DNA from: Paenibacillus sp. EZ-K15
Lineage (GTDB): Bacteria > Bacillota > Bacilli > Paenibacillales > Paenibacillaceae
Reading direction: 5' to 3'
NCBI RefSeq assembly: GCF_002573715.1
Contig: NZ_PDHM01000004.1
Location: 141,537 to 205,536 of the forward strand
Length of the DNA stretch: 64,000 bases
Shown: in pieces, positions 27,298 to 36,708 of the stretch
Numbering within the stretch: the first letter of the stretch is position 1
Layout of the letters: each line of letters opens with the position of its first letter
The notes under the pieces: generated by a model
Seen by the model: the letters and a program-made list of their open reading frames with translations, nothing else
What the model was told of the DNA's origin: nothing
The model's database searches: none
Program-made: the position numbers and the translations under genes

Positions 27298-30174
27298 ATG
27301 AGAGTTCGAGCCATCTGGAAACGAAGCTTGTTAGCCGTCCTATGCGGAGTGCTTGGCTGGGCCACACTGCTGCTGTTGCCTGATGGAAGCTCCGCGCCGC
27401 TAGCGGCAACGGACGCGGCAGTTAAGACTGTCTCTCCAGAGGAAGCCTTCGAGGGGAAGGAGGGCTCGTACGCCCGCTATCTTCAGGACCATGCAGACGA
27501 GCGTCTTCCCTCAGACGAGATACGGATTGAAGCAGAGCGGCAGCCGATCAGTGGTTCCGGCGCTGTCGTTGCCATGGAGCGCGAGGGGGCAGAAGGAAGC
27601 GCCGCTCTGTCCGGAGAGAGCGGCGAGATCAGCTGGGACGTCGACATCGAAGAGGGCGGCCTCTATCATCTCTACGTGCGCTATTACCCAATGGAAGGCC
27701 GAAGCGAGGCGATTGAGAGGGCGCTGCTCATCGACGGTCAGCTTCCGTTTACCGAAGCAGAGCGGTTGCTGTTTCCACGTGCTTGGGGCAACAAGGAGGA
27801 GCGCATCCGGCAGGATGCGAACGGAAACGACATGAGGCCGTCCCAGGTGGAAATCCCGGCATGGGAGGAGGTGGCGCTCTCCGATGCGGACGGCTATTAT
27901 GAGGAACCTTACCGGTTTAATTTTGCCAAGGGAAAGCACAGGATTACACTCCGCTCCGTACGGGAGCCGATGCTGGTCGATTATTTGGTACTGCGCCCGG
28001 CCAAGGAAATACCCGCTTACGCCGACCTGCGGGCATCGTACGAGCGGCTCGGATACGGCAAACCGGCGGAAGGTACCTTGATCTCCGTGCAAGGTGAAGA
28101 CGCTGCGGTCAAATCGAGCCCGACCTTGTATCCGCTTGCTGACCGGTCCAGCCCCGCCACCGAGCCGTTTCATCCAAAGGAAATCCGGCTGAATACGATT
28201 GGCGGCAACAATTGGCGCATCCCGGGACAATCCATTACGTGGACGTTCGAAGCGCCACAGGATGGACTGTACAAGATCGCCGTGAAGTATAGGCAGCATT
28301 TTGTCCAGTCCCTCGAAGTTTCACGGCGGCTCAAGATCGACGGCCAGGTTCCCTTCGCAGAAGCAAACCGTATCGGCTTCAAGCCGGGCGGTGGGTGGCA
28401 GATGATGCAGCTGAGCAATCCTGAAGAGCCTTATCTATTCTATTTGACGAAAGGAAAGCACAGGCTATCGCTCGAAGTGACATTGGGCGAAATGACGCAG
28501 CATATCCGCAGCGTCGAGCAAGCCGTGCTGGAGCTGAACCAGCTGTACCGTAAAATCATTATGATTACTGGCGGGTCCCCTGACCCGTTCCGCGATTATG
28601 AGCTGCAGAAGCGGATTCCCGAGCTGCACGAGACATTCGAGGCGGAGGGCCGACGTCTTCAAGGCGTGATCGGAAGCATGGAGCAGCTGTACGGTGGCAA
28701 GGGTGAGCGGATGGCGGTGTTGAATATGGTCGCCTTTCAGCTGCAAGATCTGGCGGAAGACCCGGAATCGATCGCCAAGCGTCTGGATGCGTTCAAATCC
28801 AATATCGTCGCCTTGGGGACGTGGATGTTGACGGCGAAGGAACTGCCTTTGGAAATTGATTATTTGATCGTCGCTTCAGAAGAAGCCCGGCTTCCGCAAG
28901 CGGACGTATCGTGGCTGGCTAATGCGGAACACGGCGTCCGGCAGTTCCTTCTGTCGTTTTTCACCGATTACGATGCAGTCGGCGCGACCGACGAGGAGGC
29001 GGAGGCGGTAGACGTATGGGTTACAGGGGGGCGGGATCAGGCCCAACTGATCAAATCGATGATCGACACCTCATTCACCCCGCAGACCGGCATTCCCGTC
29101 AATTTGCGGCTAGTCGACCCGGCGGTGCTGCTTCCAGCGACGCTGGCCGGCTCCGGGCCTGATGTGGCGCTCGCGTCTAGCAATGTCGTCGATTTCGCCA
29201 TGCGCGGCGCTTTGCAGGACCTGTCGGTCTTTGACTCGTTTCAGCATGTGAAGCAGCGGTTTGCAGCCAGCGCGTTCGTCCCGTTCGAGTACGAGGGCGG
29301 GGTGTACGCTATCCCGGAGCAGCAGACGTTTCCGATGCTGTTCTACCGAAAAGACGTGCTGGAGGAGATCGGCGCAGAGGTGCCGCAGACATGGGAGGAA
29401 ATGTATGCGCTTATCCCGGTGCTGAACAAGCGACAGCTGTCGATCGGATTGACGCCGGATGTGACGATGGACATTCTGTTGTACCAGAACGGCGGCTCGT
29501 ATTACAAGGACGGAGGCAAGGCGTCGGGATTGGATGCAGAGGAAGCATTGTTGGCTTTCAAGCGGTGGACGGATCTATATGTCAATTACAAGGCACCGCA
29601 GCAATTCGATTTCATCAACCGGTTCCGCATCGGCGAGATGCCGGTGGGCATCGCGGACTACACAACCTACAATTCACTGGTCGTCTTCGCTCCGGAAATC
29701 CGCGGCTTATGGGCTTTCGCTCCTGTCCCGGGAACATCGGAAAGCGAAGGCGCAATCCATCGCGAAAGCGCGTCCGTTACGCTCGGCTCGGTCATGTTCA
29801 AGCGTGCAAAGAATAAGGAGAACGCCTGGGCGTTCATCGACTGGTGGACCGGCAAGGAAGCCCAACTGACGTTCGGCCGGGAGCTGGAGGCGCTCATGGG
29901 CGCTGCATCGCGGTATCCGACGGCCAATCTGGAGGCGCTGCGGGAGCTGCCTTGGCCAGCTGACGATTTTGAGCGGCTGATGGAGCAGCTGGAATGGGTA
30001 CGCGGTGTTCCGGACGTGCCAGGTGGCTACTTCACGAAGCGCCATCTGAACAATGCGTTTTTCGAGGTGCTGAACAAAGGGGCTAATCCGCGCGAGACGC
30101 TGAAGGATTACGCGCGGACGATCAACCAGGAAATTACGGTCAAACGTCGCGAATTTCATTTGCCAACGGATTAG
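27298..30174 (+). CDS. Giant fusion: two carbohydrate-binding-like modules plus solute-binding domain
   Basis: A 958-residue protein with GAGGGGAG six bases before the ATG. Residues ~8-28 are a signal or anchor helix without a lipobox. Two similar modules follow: the first has LLIDGQLPFTEAERL near 147 and FAKGKHRITL near 210; the second has LKIDGQVPFAEANRI near 347 and LTKGKHRLSL near 384, suggesting an internal duplication of galactose-binding-like sandwiches. After a helical spacer (~410-560), a solute-binding domain occupies ~575-940 (GSGPDVALASSNVVDFAMRG; YAIPEQQTFPMLFYRKDVLE). It probably captures a polymer at the surface for the transporters in this locus. The usual family length is 400-560 residues. 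Confidence 0.85.
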   Translation: MRVRAIWKRSLLAVLCGVLGWATLLLLPDGSSAPLAATDAAVKTVSPEEAFEGKEGSYARYLQDHADERLPSDEIRIEAERQPISGSGAVVAMEREGAEGSAALSGESGEISWDVDIEEGGLYHLYVRYYPMEGRSEAIERALLIDGQLPFTEAERLLFPRAWGNKEERIRQDANGNDMRPSQVEIPAWEEVALSDADGYYEEPYRFNFAKGKHRITLRSVREPMLVDYLVLRPAKEIPAYADLRASYERLGYGKPAEGTLISVQGEDAAVKSSPTLYPLADRSSPATEPFHPKEIRLNTIGGNNWRIPGQSITWTFEAPQDGLYKIAVKYRQHFVQSLEVSRRLKIDGQVPFAEANRIGFKPGGGWQMMQLSNPEEPYLFYLTKGKHRLSLEVTLGEMTQHIRSVEQAVLELNQLYRKIIMITGGSPDPFRDYELQKRIPELHETFEAEGRRLQGVIGSMEQLYGGKGERMAVLNMVAFQLQDLAEDPESIAKRLDAFKSNIVALGTWMLTAKELPLEIDYLIVASEEARLPQADVSWLANAEHGVRQFLLSFFTDYDAVGATDEEAEAVDVWVTGGRDQAQLIKSMIDTSFTPQTGIPVNLRLVDPAVLLPATLAGSGPDVALASSNVVDFAMRGALQDLSVFDSFQHVKQRFAASAFVPFEYEGGVYAIPEQQTFPMLFYRKDVLEEIGAEVPQTWEEMYALIPVLNKRQLSIGLTPDVTMDILLYQNGGSYYKDGGKASGLDAEEALLAFKRWTDLYVNYKAPQQFDFINRFRIGEMPVGIADYTTYNSLVVFAPEIRGLWAFAPVPGTSESEGAIHRESASVTLGSVMFKRAKNKENAWAFIDWWTGKEAQLTFGRELEALMGAASRYPTANLEALRELPWPADDFERLMEQLEWVRGVPDVPGGYFTKRHLNNAFFEVLNKGANPRETLKDYARTINQEITVKRREFHLPTD

Positions 30175-30189
30175 AGAGGAGGATGCATC

Positions 30190-31149
30190 ATAAGCGTACT
30201 GTCTAAACAGACGAAGGCAGGCGCGGCGCCGTTTCGGACGGAGCGTCCGACTCGATTCCGCAGGCTGCTGCTCGAGTTGAAGGCGAGCCGGCAGGATTAT
30301 ATGATGCTGGCGCCGTTCTTCGCCATCTTCTTCACATTTACGGTCCTGCCTGTTCTCATGTCTATGCTGCTCAGCCTGACGGATTTCAATATGCTGGCGT
30401 TCCCGAACTGGGTCGGGCTTAACAACTATGCCCGTTTGTTTATTAACGACGAAGTGTTCCTCATTGCGGTGAAGAATACGATCCTGCTCGCGACGATTAC
30501 CGGCCCGATCAGCTATCTGGCCTGTTTTGTCCTGGCCTGGCTGATCAACGAACTGTCGCCGAAGATCCGCGCCTTCGTCACGCTTGTGTTCTACGCCCCG
30601 TCCTTGTCGGGCAACGCCTTTATCGTCTGGAAGCTGCTGTTTGCGAATGATTCCTACGGCTTCATCAACGCCTTCCTGCTGCGCAACCGTATCATTATGG
30701 AGCCCATATTGTGGCTGTCCGACATCAACTACATCCTGCCGATTCTGATCATCGTGCAGCTTTGGCTCAGTCTGGGCACAAGTTTTCTGGCGTTCATCGC
30801 AGGACTGCAGGGGATGGACAAAACGCTGTTCGAAGCCGGCGCAATCGACGGCATCCGTAACCGTTGGCAAGAGCTGTGGTATATCACACTCCCGTCAATG
30901 CGTCCGCAGCTTATGTTTGGCGCGGTTATCCAAATTACAGCTTCATTCGCAATTGCCGAGGTTTCGACCCAGATCGCCGGGTTTCCGAGCGTGCAGTACG
31001 CAGGCCATACCATTGTCACCCATCTGGACGATTATGGCGGTATCCGGTACGAGATGGGTTATGCATCAGCGATCGCGACCGTGCTGTTCGTCTTGATGCT
31101 GGGCTCCAATTTGCTTGTTCAAAGACTGCTCAAGAAAGTCGGTGAATGA
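30190..31149 (+). CDS. Sugar ABC transporter permease (MalF/LplB type), apparent AUA start
   Basis: About 319 residues if started at ATA 30190. The frame is open there and would begin with the natural-looking SVLSKQTKAGAAPFRTERP. AGGAGG at 30177-30182 lies seven bases before it, an ideal distance. No ATG, GTG or TTG exists in that position; the first usual start is TTG at 30277, which has no ribosome binding site but would still include all membrane segments. The protein has six hydrophobic segments and an EAA loop (FEAGAIDGIRNRWQELWYIT). It overlaps the next permease by four bases (ATGA). Confidence 0.85.
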   Translation: MSVLSKQTKAGAAPFRTERPTRFRRLLLELKASRQDYMMLAPFFAIFFTFTVLPVLMSMLLSLTDFNMLAFPNWVGLNNYARLFINDEVFLIAVKNTILLATITGPISYLACFVLAWLINELSPKIRAFVTLVFYAPSLSGNAFIVWKLLFANDSYGFINAFLLRNRIIMEPILWLSDINYILPILIIVQLWLSLGTSFLAFIAGLQGMDKTLFEAGAIDGIRNRWQELWYITLPSMRPQLMFGAVIQITASFAIAEVSTQIAGFPSVQYAGHTIVTHLDDYGGIRYEMGYASAIATVLFVLMLGSNLLVQRLLKKVGE

Positions 31150-32027
31150 AGTTGGCGACGATACGGATTCGACGTAATCGAAGATGGAACCGTTCGCTTG
31201 CCGTCGACCTTCTGCTGTTTCTGGCGCTTGCTGGCGTCGGCGCCTTTATGGTGCTGCCGCTGCTGTTTGTCGTCAGCAACGCGTTTAAGCCACTCGACGA
31301 GATCTTCCGGTTCCCGCCGAGGTTTTTCGTCCGGTACCCGACGCTGCGAAACTTTACGGAATTATATTATTTGCTGTCCTCATTCTGGGTGCCATATACG
31401 CGCTATATATTCAACACTGTATTTATCGCGGTCGTCGGCACGGCGGGCCATGTCATACTGGCGTCTTTGGCCGCTTACCCGCTGGCCAAACGCCGCTTCC
31501 GGGGGCGAGGTGCGCTTTTTACCATCGTTGTCCTTTCCCTCATGTTTTCCGGGCATGTGACGGCCATTCCCAACTACATGACGATGTCGTGGCTCGGCCT
31601 GCTGGATAGCTACTGGGCGGTCATCATTCCGGCGCTCGGCTCTTCGCTCGGACTGTTCCTGATGAAGCAGTTTATGGAGCAAATGGTACCGGACGCGCTG
31701 CTCGAGGCAGCCCGCATCGACGGCTGCAGCGAGTATCGGATCTTATGGCGGGTCGTGATGCCGATCGTCAAACCGGCCTGGATGACGCTCATCATTTTCT
31801 CCTTCCAAGGGTTGTGGGGCGCGGGCGGCACCGGCAAAATCTACATCTACAGCGAACAGCTCAAGACACTCGACCATGCGCTCGGGCAAATATTGGCGGG
31901 CGGCATCGTGCGCACGGGACCCTCGATGGCTGCAACGCTGCTCATGATCTCAGTGCCGATTGCGATCTTCATTATCTCGCAAAGCAACGTTATCCAAACG
32001 ATGTCGACATCCGGTATGAAAGATTGA
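31146..32027 (+). CDS. Carbohydrate ABC transporter permease (MalG type)
   Basis: A 293-residue protein with six predicted transmembrane segments and an EAA loop reading LEAARIDGCSEYRILWRVVM. It starts inside the end of the preceding permease gene, so the two are translationally coupled and form a heterodimeric pore. The Arg-rich N-terminus (TIRIRRNRRWNRS) fits the cytoplasmic side. The C-terminus ends MSTSGMKD. No ATPase gene is adjacent. G+C is visibly high through this gene. Confidence 0.92.
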   Translation: MKLATIRIRRNRRWNRSLAVDLLLFLALAGVGAFMVLPLLFVVSNAFKPLDEIFRFPPRFFVRYPTLRNFTELYYLLSSFWVPYTRYIFNTVFIAVVGTAGHVILASLAAYPLAKRRFRGRGALFTIVVLSLMFSGHVTAIPNYMTMSWLGLLDSYWAVIIPALGSSLGLFLMKQFMEQMVPDALLEAARIDGCSEYRILWRVVMPIVKPAWMTLIIFSFQGLWGAGGTGKIYIYSEQLKTLDHALGQILAGGIVRTGPSMAATLLMISVPIAIFIISQSNVIQTMSTSGMKD

Positions 32028-32045
32028 GAGGGGGGGACAAAAGGA

Positions 32046-34100
32046 ATGAATCGGATATGGCTGCCGCTTCTCGTTATGCTTGTCCTTGCTTTGGCATCGC
32101 CCCCGCTAGCCGATGCGGCTCCCTATTATGGCTATCATTACTCCTCTGACGGAGAGGCCGTTCCGGCTCCGCTGCCGTATATGCCGGATAAGGTCATCTA
32201 TGGCTCGACTGTGGATGCGGAGGCCTTCAATAATCCGGAGGATCTGTTTGTCGGGCCGGACAGGCGCGTCTATATCGCGGATACGGGCAACGACCGCGTT
32301 GTCGTGGTGGACGAAAATTGGCGGCTCGTCCGGATTATCGATTCCTTCCAGCGCGAAGGCAAGGCCGATGCGTTCAATAAGCCGCAAGGCGTCTTCGTCG
32401 ACAAGGAGCATCATATTCACGTGGCAGACACGCAGAATGGGCGGATCGTCGAGCTGGACGGGGAAGGGAAGCTCGTGCGTATCATAGGGCCGCCTGAGTC
32501 CGAGACGCTTCGCGCGGATTTTAAATTTTTGCCAACAAAACTGGCACTCGACTCTGCGGGGCGGCTGTTCGCAGTCAGCCAGGGTGTGTTCGACGGCATC
32601 GTAGAATTTGATGCGAATGGGGCTTTCAGCGGCTTTTTCGGCAAAAATCCGGTCCGCTTCAACGCGGCAGACCTGTTCTGGAAGCAGCTCGCGACCGATG
32701 CGCAGCGCCGGCAAATGGCGCTGTACGTCCCGATCGAATTTAACAATCTGGCTATCGACGCCGAACAATTCGTCTATGCGACGGCAACGGAGAACCGAAC
32801 TACGATTGATATGGTGAAGCGACTCAATCCATCGGGTATCGACGTTCTAAGGCAGGATGGCATGATTCCGGTTATGGGAGATTTACGCTCGACGCGTTCC
32901 GGCAGCTTCGGTGGCAGCTCTACGCTGATCTCCATCGATGTTGACGCCGACCAGATCTACCTGGTACTGGACTCCAAGCGAGGCCGTACATTTGCCTACG
33001 ATTATGACGGGAATCTGCTGTTCCAGTTCGGCCAAATCGGCGATAAGGTCGGCAATTTCCGCGGGCCGGCGGATGTAGCCTGGTTCGGACGGGACATTCT
33101 GGTGCTCGACCGCGCACTGAACAGGCTCACGTTGTTCAAGCCGACACGCTACGGCTCGCTTATGCTTGATGCGGCATCGGCTTACTACAATGGCAAGGAA
33201 GAGCAAGCGGCAAGGCTGTGGCGCGAAGCGAGCAAGCTCAACGGCAATCTTGAGCTTGCCCATATCGGCATAGGGAAGGCCCAACTGGAGGAGGGGAACT
33301 ACGAAGCGGCGATGGCGAGTTTCAAGTTCGGCGATTCGCGCCCGTATTTTTCCAAGGCGTTCGCCGGCTACCGCAAAGCGTTCCTGTGGAACAACTTTGC
33401 CTGGCTGTTTGCTTGCCTCGCCGCTACCATCGCGGTCTTTGTCCTCGCCAAGCGTTTCGCGCCAAAGCGATCATCGGATGACGAGTATGGACCAGTCCGC
33501 ACCGCGCTGCTTACGACCGTCAGACCGTTCAAGCAGTTCTGGGAATTGAAATATGAAGGGAAGGGTAGGCTCTGGGTCGCGTTGACTATCGTCGCGCTAG
33601 TCGGCTTCATCTTTGTCCTGCGCGCCTTCTACTCCGGCTATCTCGTCTCGGGCGGGCAGTGGGAACGGATCAACAGTGTGAAGGAATTCGCCTTCATCGT
33701 TATACCGTTTCTGGTCTGGTGCGTGGCCAACTGGTCGCTGACGACGCTTATGGACGGAGAAGGGACGTTCAAGGAGATCGTTATCGCGAGCGGTTATGCC
33801 ATGCTGCCGTTGCTGCTGGCCAGCACGCTGCAGCTGGCTTTCGGCTGGATGATTACCTTGCAGGAGTTGAGCTTCTACTCGTTATTTGGCACGATCGGCG
33901 TGCTGTGGTTTGCCGGTCTGCTGTTCGTGGCCACGCTGACGGTGCATCAGTACACGCCGCTAAAGACTGTCGTGACGATGGTTTTGACGGTCGTCGTTAT
34001 TGCCATCATCGTTTTTTTGGCCCTATTGGTGTTTAGCTTGATTCAGCAACTGGTCGTCTTTATTTTGACGGTCTACCAGGAATTATCATTACGGATATGA
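32046..34100 (+). CDS. NHL-repeat and YIP1-type membrane protein
   Basis: A 684-residue protein. A signal peptide (residues ~1-24) is followed by four to six NHL-type propeller repeats (FNNPEDLFVGPDRRVYIADT; FNKPQGVFVDKEHHIHVADT; GNFRGPADVAWFGRDILVLD) to about residue 370. A short TPR-like helical pair follows (EEQAARLWREASKLNGNLEL; YEAAMASFKFGD). From ~445 to the end there are six or so hydrophobic helices in a YIP1-like domain. So an extracellular propeller is tethered to an integral membrane domain. I infer a surface partner of the transporter or of the DUF5696-like protein encoded next to it; no enzymatic motif is seen. Confidence 0.8.
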   Translation: MNRIWLPLLVMLVLALASPPLADAAPYYGYHYSSDGEAVPAPLPYMPDKVIYGSTVDAEAFNNPEDLFVGPDRRVYIADTGNDRVVVVDENWRLVRIIDSFQREGKADAFNKPQGVFVDKEHHIHVADTQNGRIVELDGEGKLVRIIGPPESETLRADFKFLPTKLALDSAGRLFAVSQGVFDGIVEFDANGAFSGFFGKNPVRFNAADLFWKQLATDAQRRQMALYVPIEFNNLAIDAEQFVYATATENRTTIDMVKRLNPSGIDVLRQDGMIPVMGDLRSTRSGSFGGSSTLISIDVDADQIYLVLDSKRGRTFAYDYDGNLLFQFGQIGDKVGNFRGPADVAWFGRDILVLDRALNRLTLFKPTRYGSLMLDAASAYYNGKEEQAARLWREASKLNGNLELAHIGIGKAQLEEGNYEAAMASFKFGDSRPYFSKAFAGYRKAFLWNNFAWLFACLAATIAVFVLAKRFAPKRSSDDEYGPVRTALLTTVRPFKQFWELKYEGKGRLWVALTIVALVGFIFVLRAFYSGYLVSGGQWERINSVKEFAFIVIPFLVWCVANWSLTTLMDGEGTFKEIVIASGYAMLPLLLASTLQLAFGWMITLQELSFYSLFGTIGVLWFAGLLFVATLTVHQYTPLKTVVTMVLTVVVIAIIVFLALLVFSLIQQLVVFILTVYQELSLRI

Positions 34101-34115
34101 GGGGAGATGCGCTTG

Positions 34116-36707
34116 ATGCGAATGAGCATGCTTTGGCGACGGTTCGTTATCATCACGGTCGGGGTTTCGGCGCTTGCGCTTGTGGCCGCCGTTGTCTTGT
34201 CTTCGCTGTCCGCGCCGGACGACCCGGCTGCCGTAATTGCTGAAGCGGAAACCCGGCTCGAGGCGAGCCGAACGGCGGCAGCCGCTTCGGCGCCCGCGCT
34301 CCCCTGGATTCAGGATCAGGGCGCCGTTCCGGATGGGATGGAGAAGGCGGCCGAAAACGGCCGGCTGACGCTGTTCATGGACCGGCAGACGACGTCGTTT
34401 GCCGTCAGGCACAAGGAAAGCGGCCGATTGTGGTACTCCAACCCCACGAGCCGCGAATCGGACCCAATCGCGTCAGGAGTGCATAAAGATCGGCTGTCAT
34501 CCCTGTTTTTCCTGTCCTACTTGCTGGATACGGGCCAGGAGCAAGAGTACGACAGCTATGCGGACAGTGTCGCGCTTGGACAGTTCGAAACGGAGCCGAT
34601 CGAGAACGGGGTGAAGGTGACGTATACGGTCGGCCAGGTCGTCCGCGGGATTGAGTCTATACCGCGAGTGATGACCGGGAGTCGTTTCGAGGAGCGGATT
34701 ATCAGCCGATTGTCGGACGAACGGGCCGTAAGCGAGATGAAAAAGCGGTTCAAATATGAAGCAGACCGCGATGTGTATACGCGGCGGGAGTTGCCCAGTT
34801 TGGCGGTGTCTGCCGTGCTCGACATTTTAAATCAGGTCGGATACGGGGAGGAGGATCTGGCTTACGATGATGAAGAGAATGGTCTGGAGCCGGAAGCGGG
34901 CTCCGGACGGCCGCGATTTTCGATTCCGGTCGAATACAGGCTCGACGGGGAGCAGTTTGTCGTGCGCATAGATGCAGGAGCGATTGAGAAAACGGGGACA
35001 ATGCCGCTGCATACCATAACGCTGCTGGAGTTTTTCGGAGCGGCCGATTCATTGCAGTCCGGTTACATGTTCGTCCCCGATGGGTCAGGAGCGCTTATAC
35101 GGCTGAACAACGGGCGGACCGTCGAACCACCATACCTCGCTCCGGTGTACGGAGAGGACGGCGCGATCGCCAGGGATGAGAAGCTGGCGGAGCATGAGAC
35201 GGTCCGACTGCCTGTATTTGGGATGAAGGCGGGTGACGCGGCTTGGCTTGGCATCATTGAGCAGGGTGACGCGATTGCATCCATCAAGGCTGACATCGCC
35301 GGCAGGCTGAACGGCTATAACTATATCGCCCCGTCATTCACGCTAGCGAGCAGGGATAAGGTGATCATCGCAGGAAACTCGGCGACAAGCACGAATCCGG
35401 TTCACCAGAAAACGCCGTACGGAGGGGACATCGTTGTTCGTTACGGATTTCTGGCGGATGACAAGGCAGACTACTCCGGGATGGCAGCTTTGTATCGCGA
35501 CTATCTAGCCGAACATAACCGGCTGCGGAGGCTGGAACCTGCGGCGGACACTCCGTTCGTGCTCGAGCTCGTCGGCGGGATGGAAACGCGCAAATCGATG
35601 CTGGGCGTGCCGTATGATGCGGTCACGCCGCTGACGACGCTCGATCAGGCGCTGGAGGTGCTTGCCGCCTTGCGCAAGGAACAGGTGGCAGCCGTCAAGC
35701 TGCGTTATATGGGTTGGTTTAACGGCGGGACTCAACATCGTTACCCGTCGCGGGTGGTGGTTGGTGAAGAGATTGGCGGACGGGCGACATTTACCGAGTT
35801 CGCGCAGAAGCTGCACGGACAGGGCGTCAGGTTCTATCCGGACGCGGCCTTCCTGAACGTCTATACGGACGGTCACGGATTCCGCGCTGGACGCGATGCG
35901 ATCAAATACATGTCGCAGAAGACTGCGAGCGTGTACCGTGTCGACAGGCCAAGCTTCATCCTCGATGGGGAGTCCTTCTCCCACTACCCGCTGTCTCCTG
36001 TCCGGCTTCCTGCGGTTATCCGCAGCTTCACCAAGGCAGTGAAGCCGCTCGGCATCGGCGGGCTGTCGCTGCGGGATTTGGGCGACACGCTCTATTCCGA
36101 CTTCGACCAGAAGAAGCCGGCAGACCGGCAGCAGAGCGCAGTGATCGTCGGATCTCAGCTGATTGAGCTGTCCGCGGACTTTCCGGATCTGATGGCGAGC
36201 GGCGGTAACGCTTATTTGCTGCCGTATGCGCAGACGATCGTGAATGCGCCTGCGGCTTCGAGCGGATTTAACCTGGAGGACGAATCGGTCCCTTTTTATC
36301 AGATGGTTCTTCACGGTTACGCGGATTTGGCCGGCCTGCCGTTCAACCAGGCGGACGACCAGTCTGCCCGAAAAAATATTTTGAAGGCGATTGAGACGGG
36401 TTCAAACGTTTACTATCGCTGGGTGTACAGCATGCCGTCCGAGCTGAAGTCTCCCGCAGCCCGCGAACTGTACGCGGCCGGCTATGCGGACTGGGTCGAG
36501 GAAGCAGCCGCAGCCTACAAGGAAGTGAACGAGGCACTGAAGCCGGTCCGGCACCTGCGAATCTCCCGGCACGAGAAGCTGTCTGAAGGAGTCTACCGGA
36601 CCACGTATGAGGACGGCACGGCAATTACGGTCAATTACAACGACAAACCGGTTTCACCGGGCGGCTATGCCGTCGGTGCGCTAAGCTATCGGATAGGAGG
36701 GAAGTGA
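34116..36707 (+). CDS. DUF5696-like membrane-anchored protein, possible TIM-barrel enzyme
   Basis: About 863 residues. AGGGGAG lies nine bases before the ATG at 34116; an ATG at 34107 abuts that site and is less likely, and a TTG at 34113 is possible. One N-terminal membrane helix (~7-28) is followed by an extracellular part. The N-terminal half is beta-rich (LTLFMDRQTTSFAVRHKESG). The C-terminal half reads like a TIM barrel: AAVKLRYMGWFNGGTQHRYP, GVRFYPDAAFLNVYTDG, SFILDGESFSHYP and GIGGLSLRDLGDTLYSDF. Carboxylates in the last two segments are catalytic candidates (inference). It lies between the YIP1-type gene and a second permease pair; no known glycoside hydrolase motif was recognised. 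Confidence 0.75.
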   Translation: MRMSMLWRRFVIITVGVSALALVAAVVLSSLSAPDDPAAVIAEAETRLEASRTAAAASAPALPWIQDQGAVPDGMEKAAENGRLTLFMDRQTTSFAVRHKESGRLWYSNPTSRESDPIASGVHKDRLSSLFFLSYLLDTGQEQEYDSYADSVALGQFETEPIENGVKVTYTVGQVVRGIESIPRVMTGSRFEERIISRLSDERAVSEMKKRFKYEADRDVYTRRELPSLAVSAVLDILNQVGYGEEDLAYDDEENGLEPEAGSGRPRFSIPVEYRLDGEQFVVRIDAGAIEKTGTMPLHTITLLEFFGAADSLQSGYMFVPDGSGALIRLNNGRTVEPPYLAPVYGEDGAIARDEKLAEHETVRLPVFGMKAGDAAWLGIIEQGDAIASIKADIAGRLNGYNYIAPSFTLASRDKVIIAGNSATSTNPVHQKTPYGGDIVVRYGFLADDKADYSGMAALYRDYLAEHNRLRRLEPAADTPFVLELVGGMETRKSMLGVPYDAVTPLTTLDQALEVLAALRKEQVAAVKLRYMGWFNGGTQHRYPSRVVVGEEIGGRATFTEFAQKLHGQGVRFYPDAAFLNVYTDGHGFRAGRDAIKYMSQKTASVYRVDRPSFILDGESFSHYPLSPVRLPAVIRSFTKAVKPLGIGGLSLRDLGDTLYSDFDQKKPADRQQSAVIVGSQLIELSADFPDLMASGGNAYLLPYAQTIVNAPAASSGFNLEDESVPFYQMVLHGYADLAGLPFNQADDQSARKNILKAIETGSNVYYRWVYSMPSELKSPAARELYAAGYADWVEEAAAAYKEVNEALKPVRHLRISRHEKLSEGVYRTTYEDGTAITVNYNDKPVSPGGYAVGALSYRIGGK

Positions 36708-36708
36708 C

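Noticed and set aside
29707..30870. Long minus-strand open frame opposite the fusion protein and permease
   Set aside because: High G+C produces long shadow frames. It has no ribosome binding site, its residues are Arg/Gln/His-rich without fold, and the plus-strand genes are convincing.
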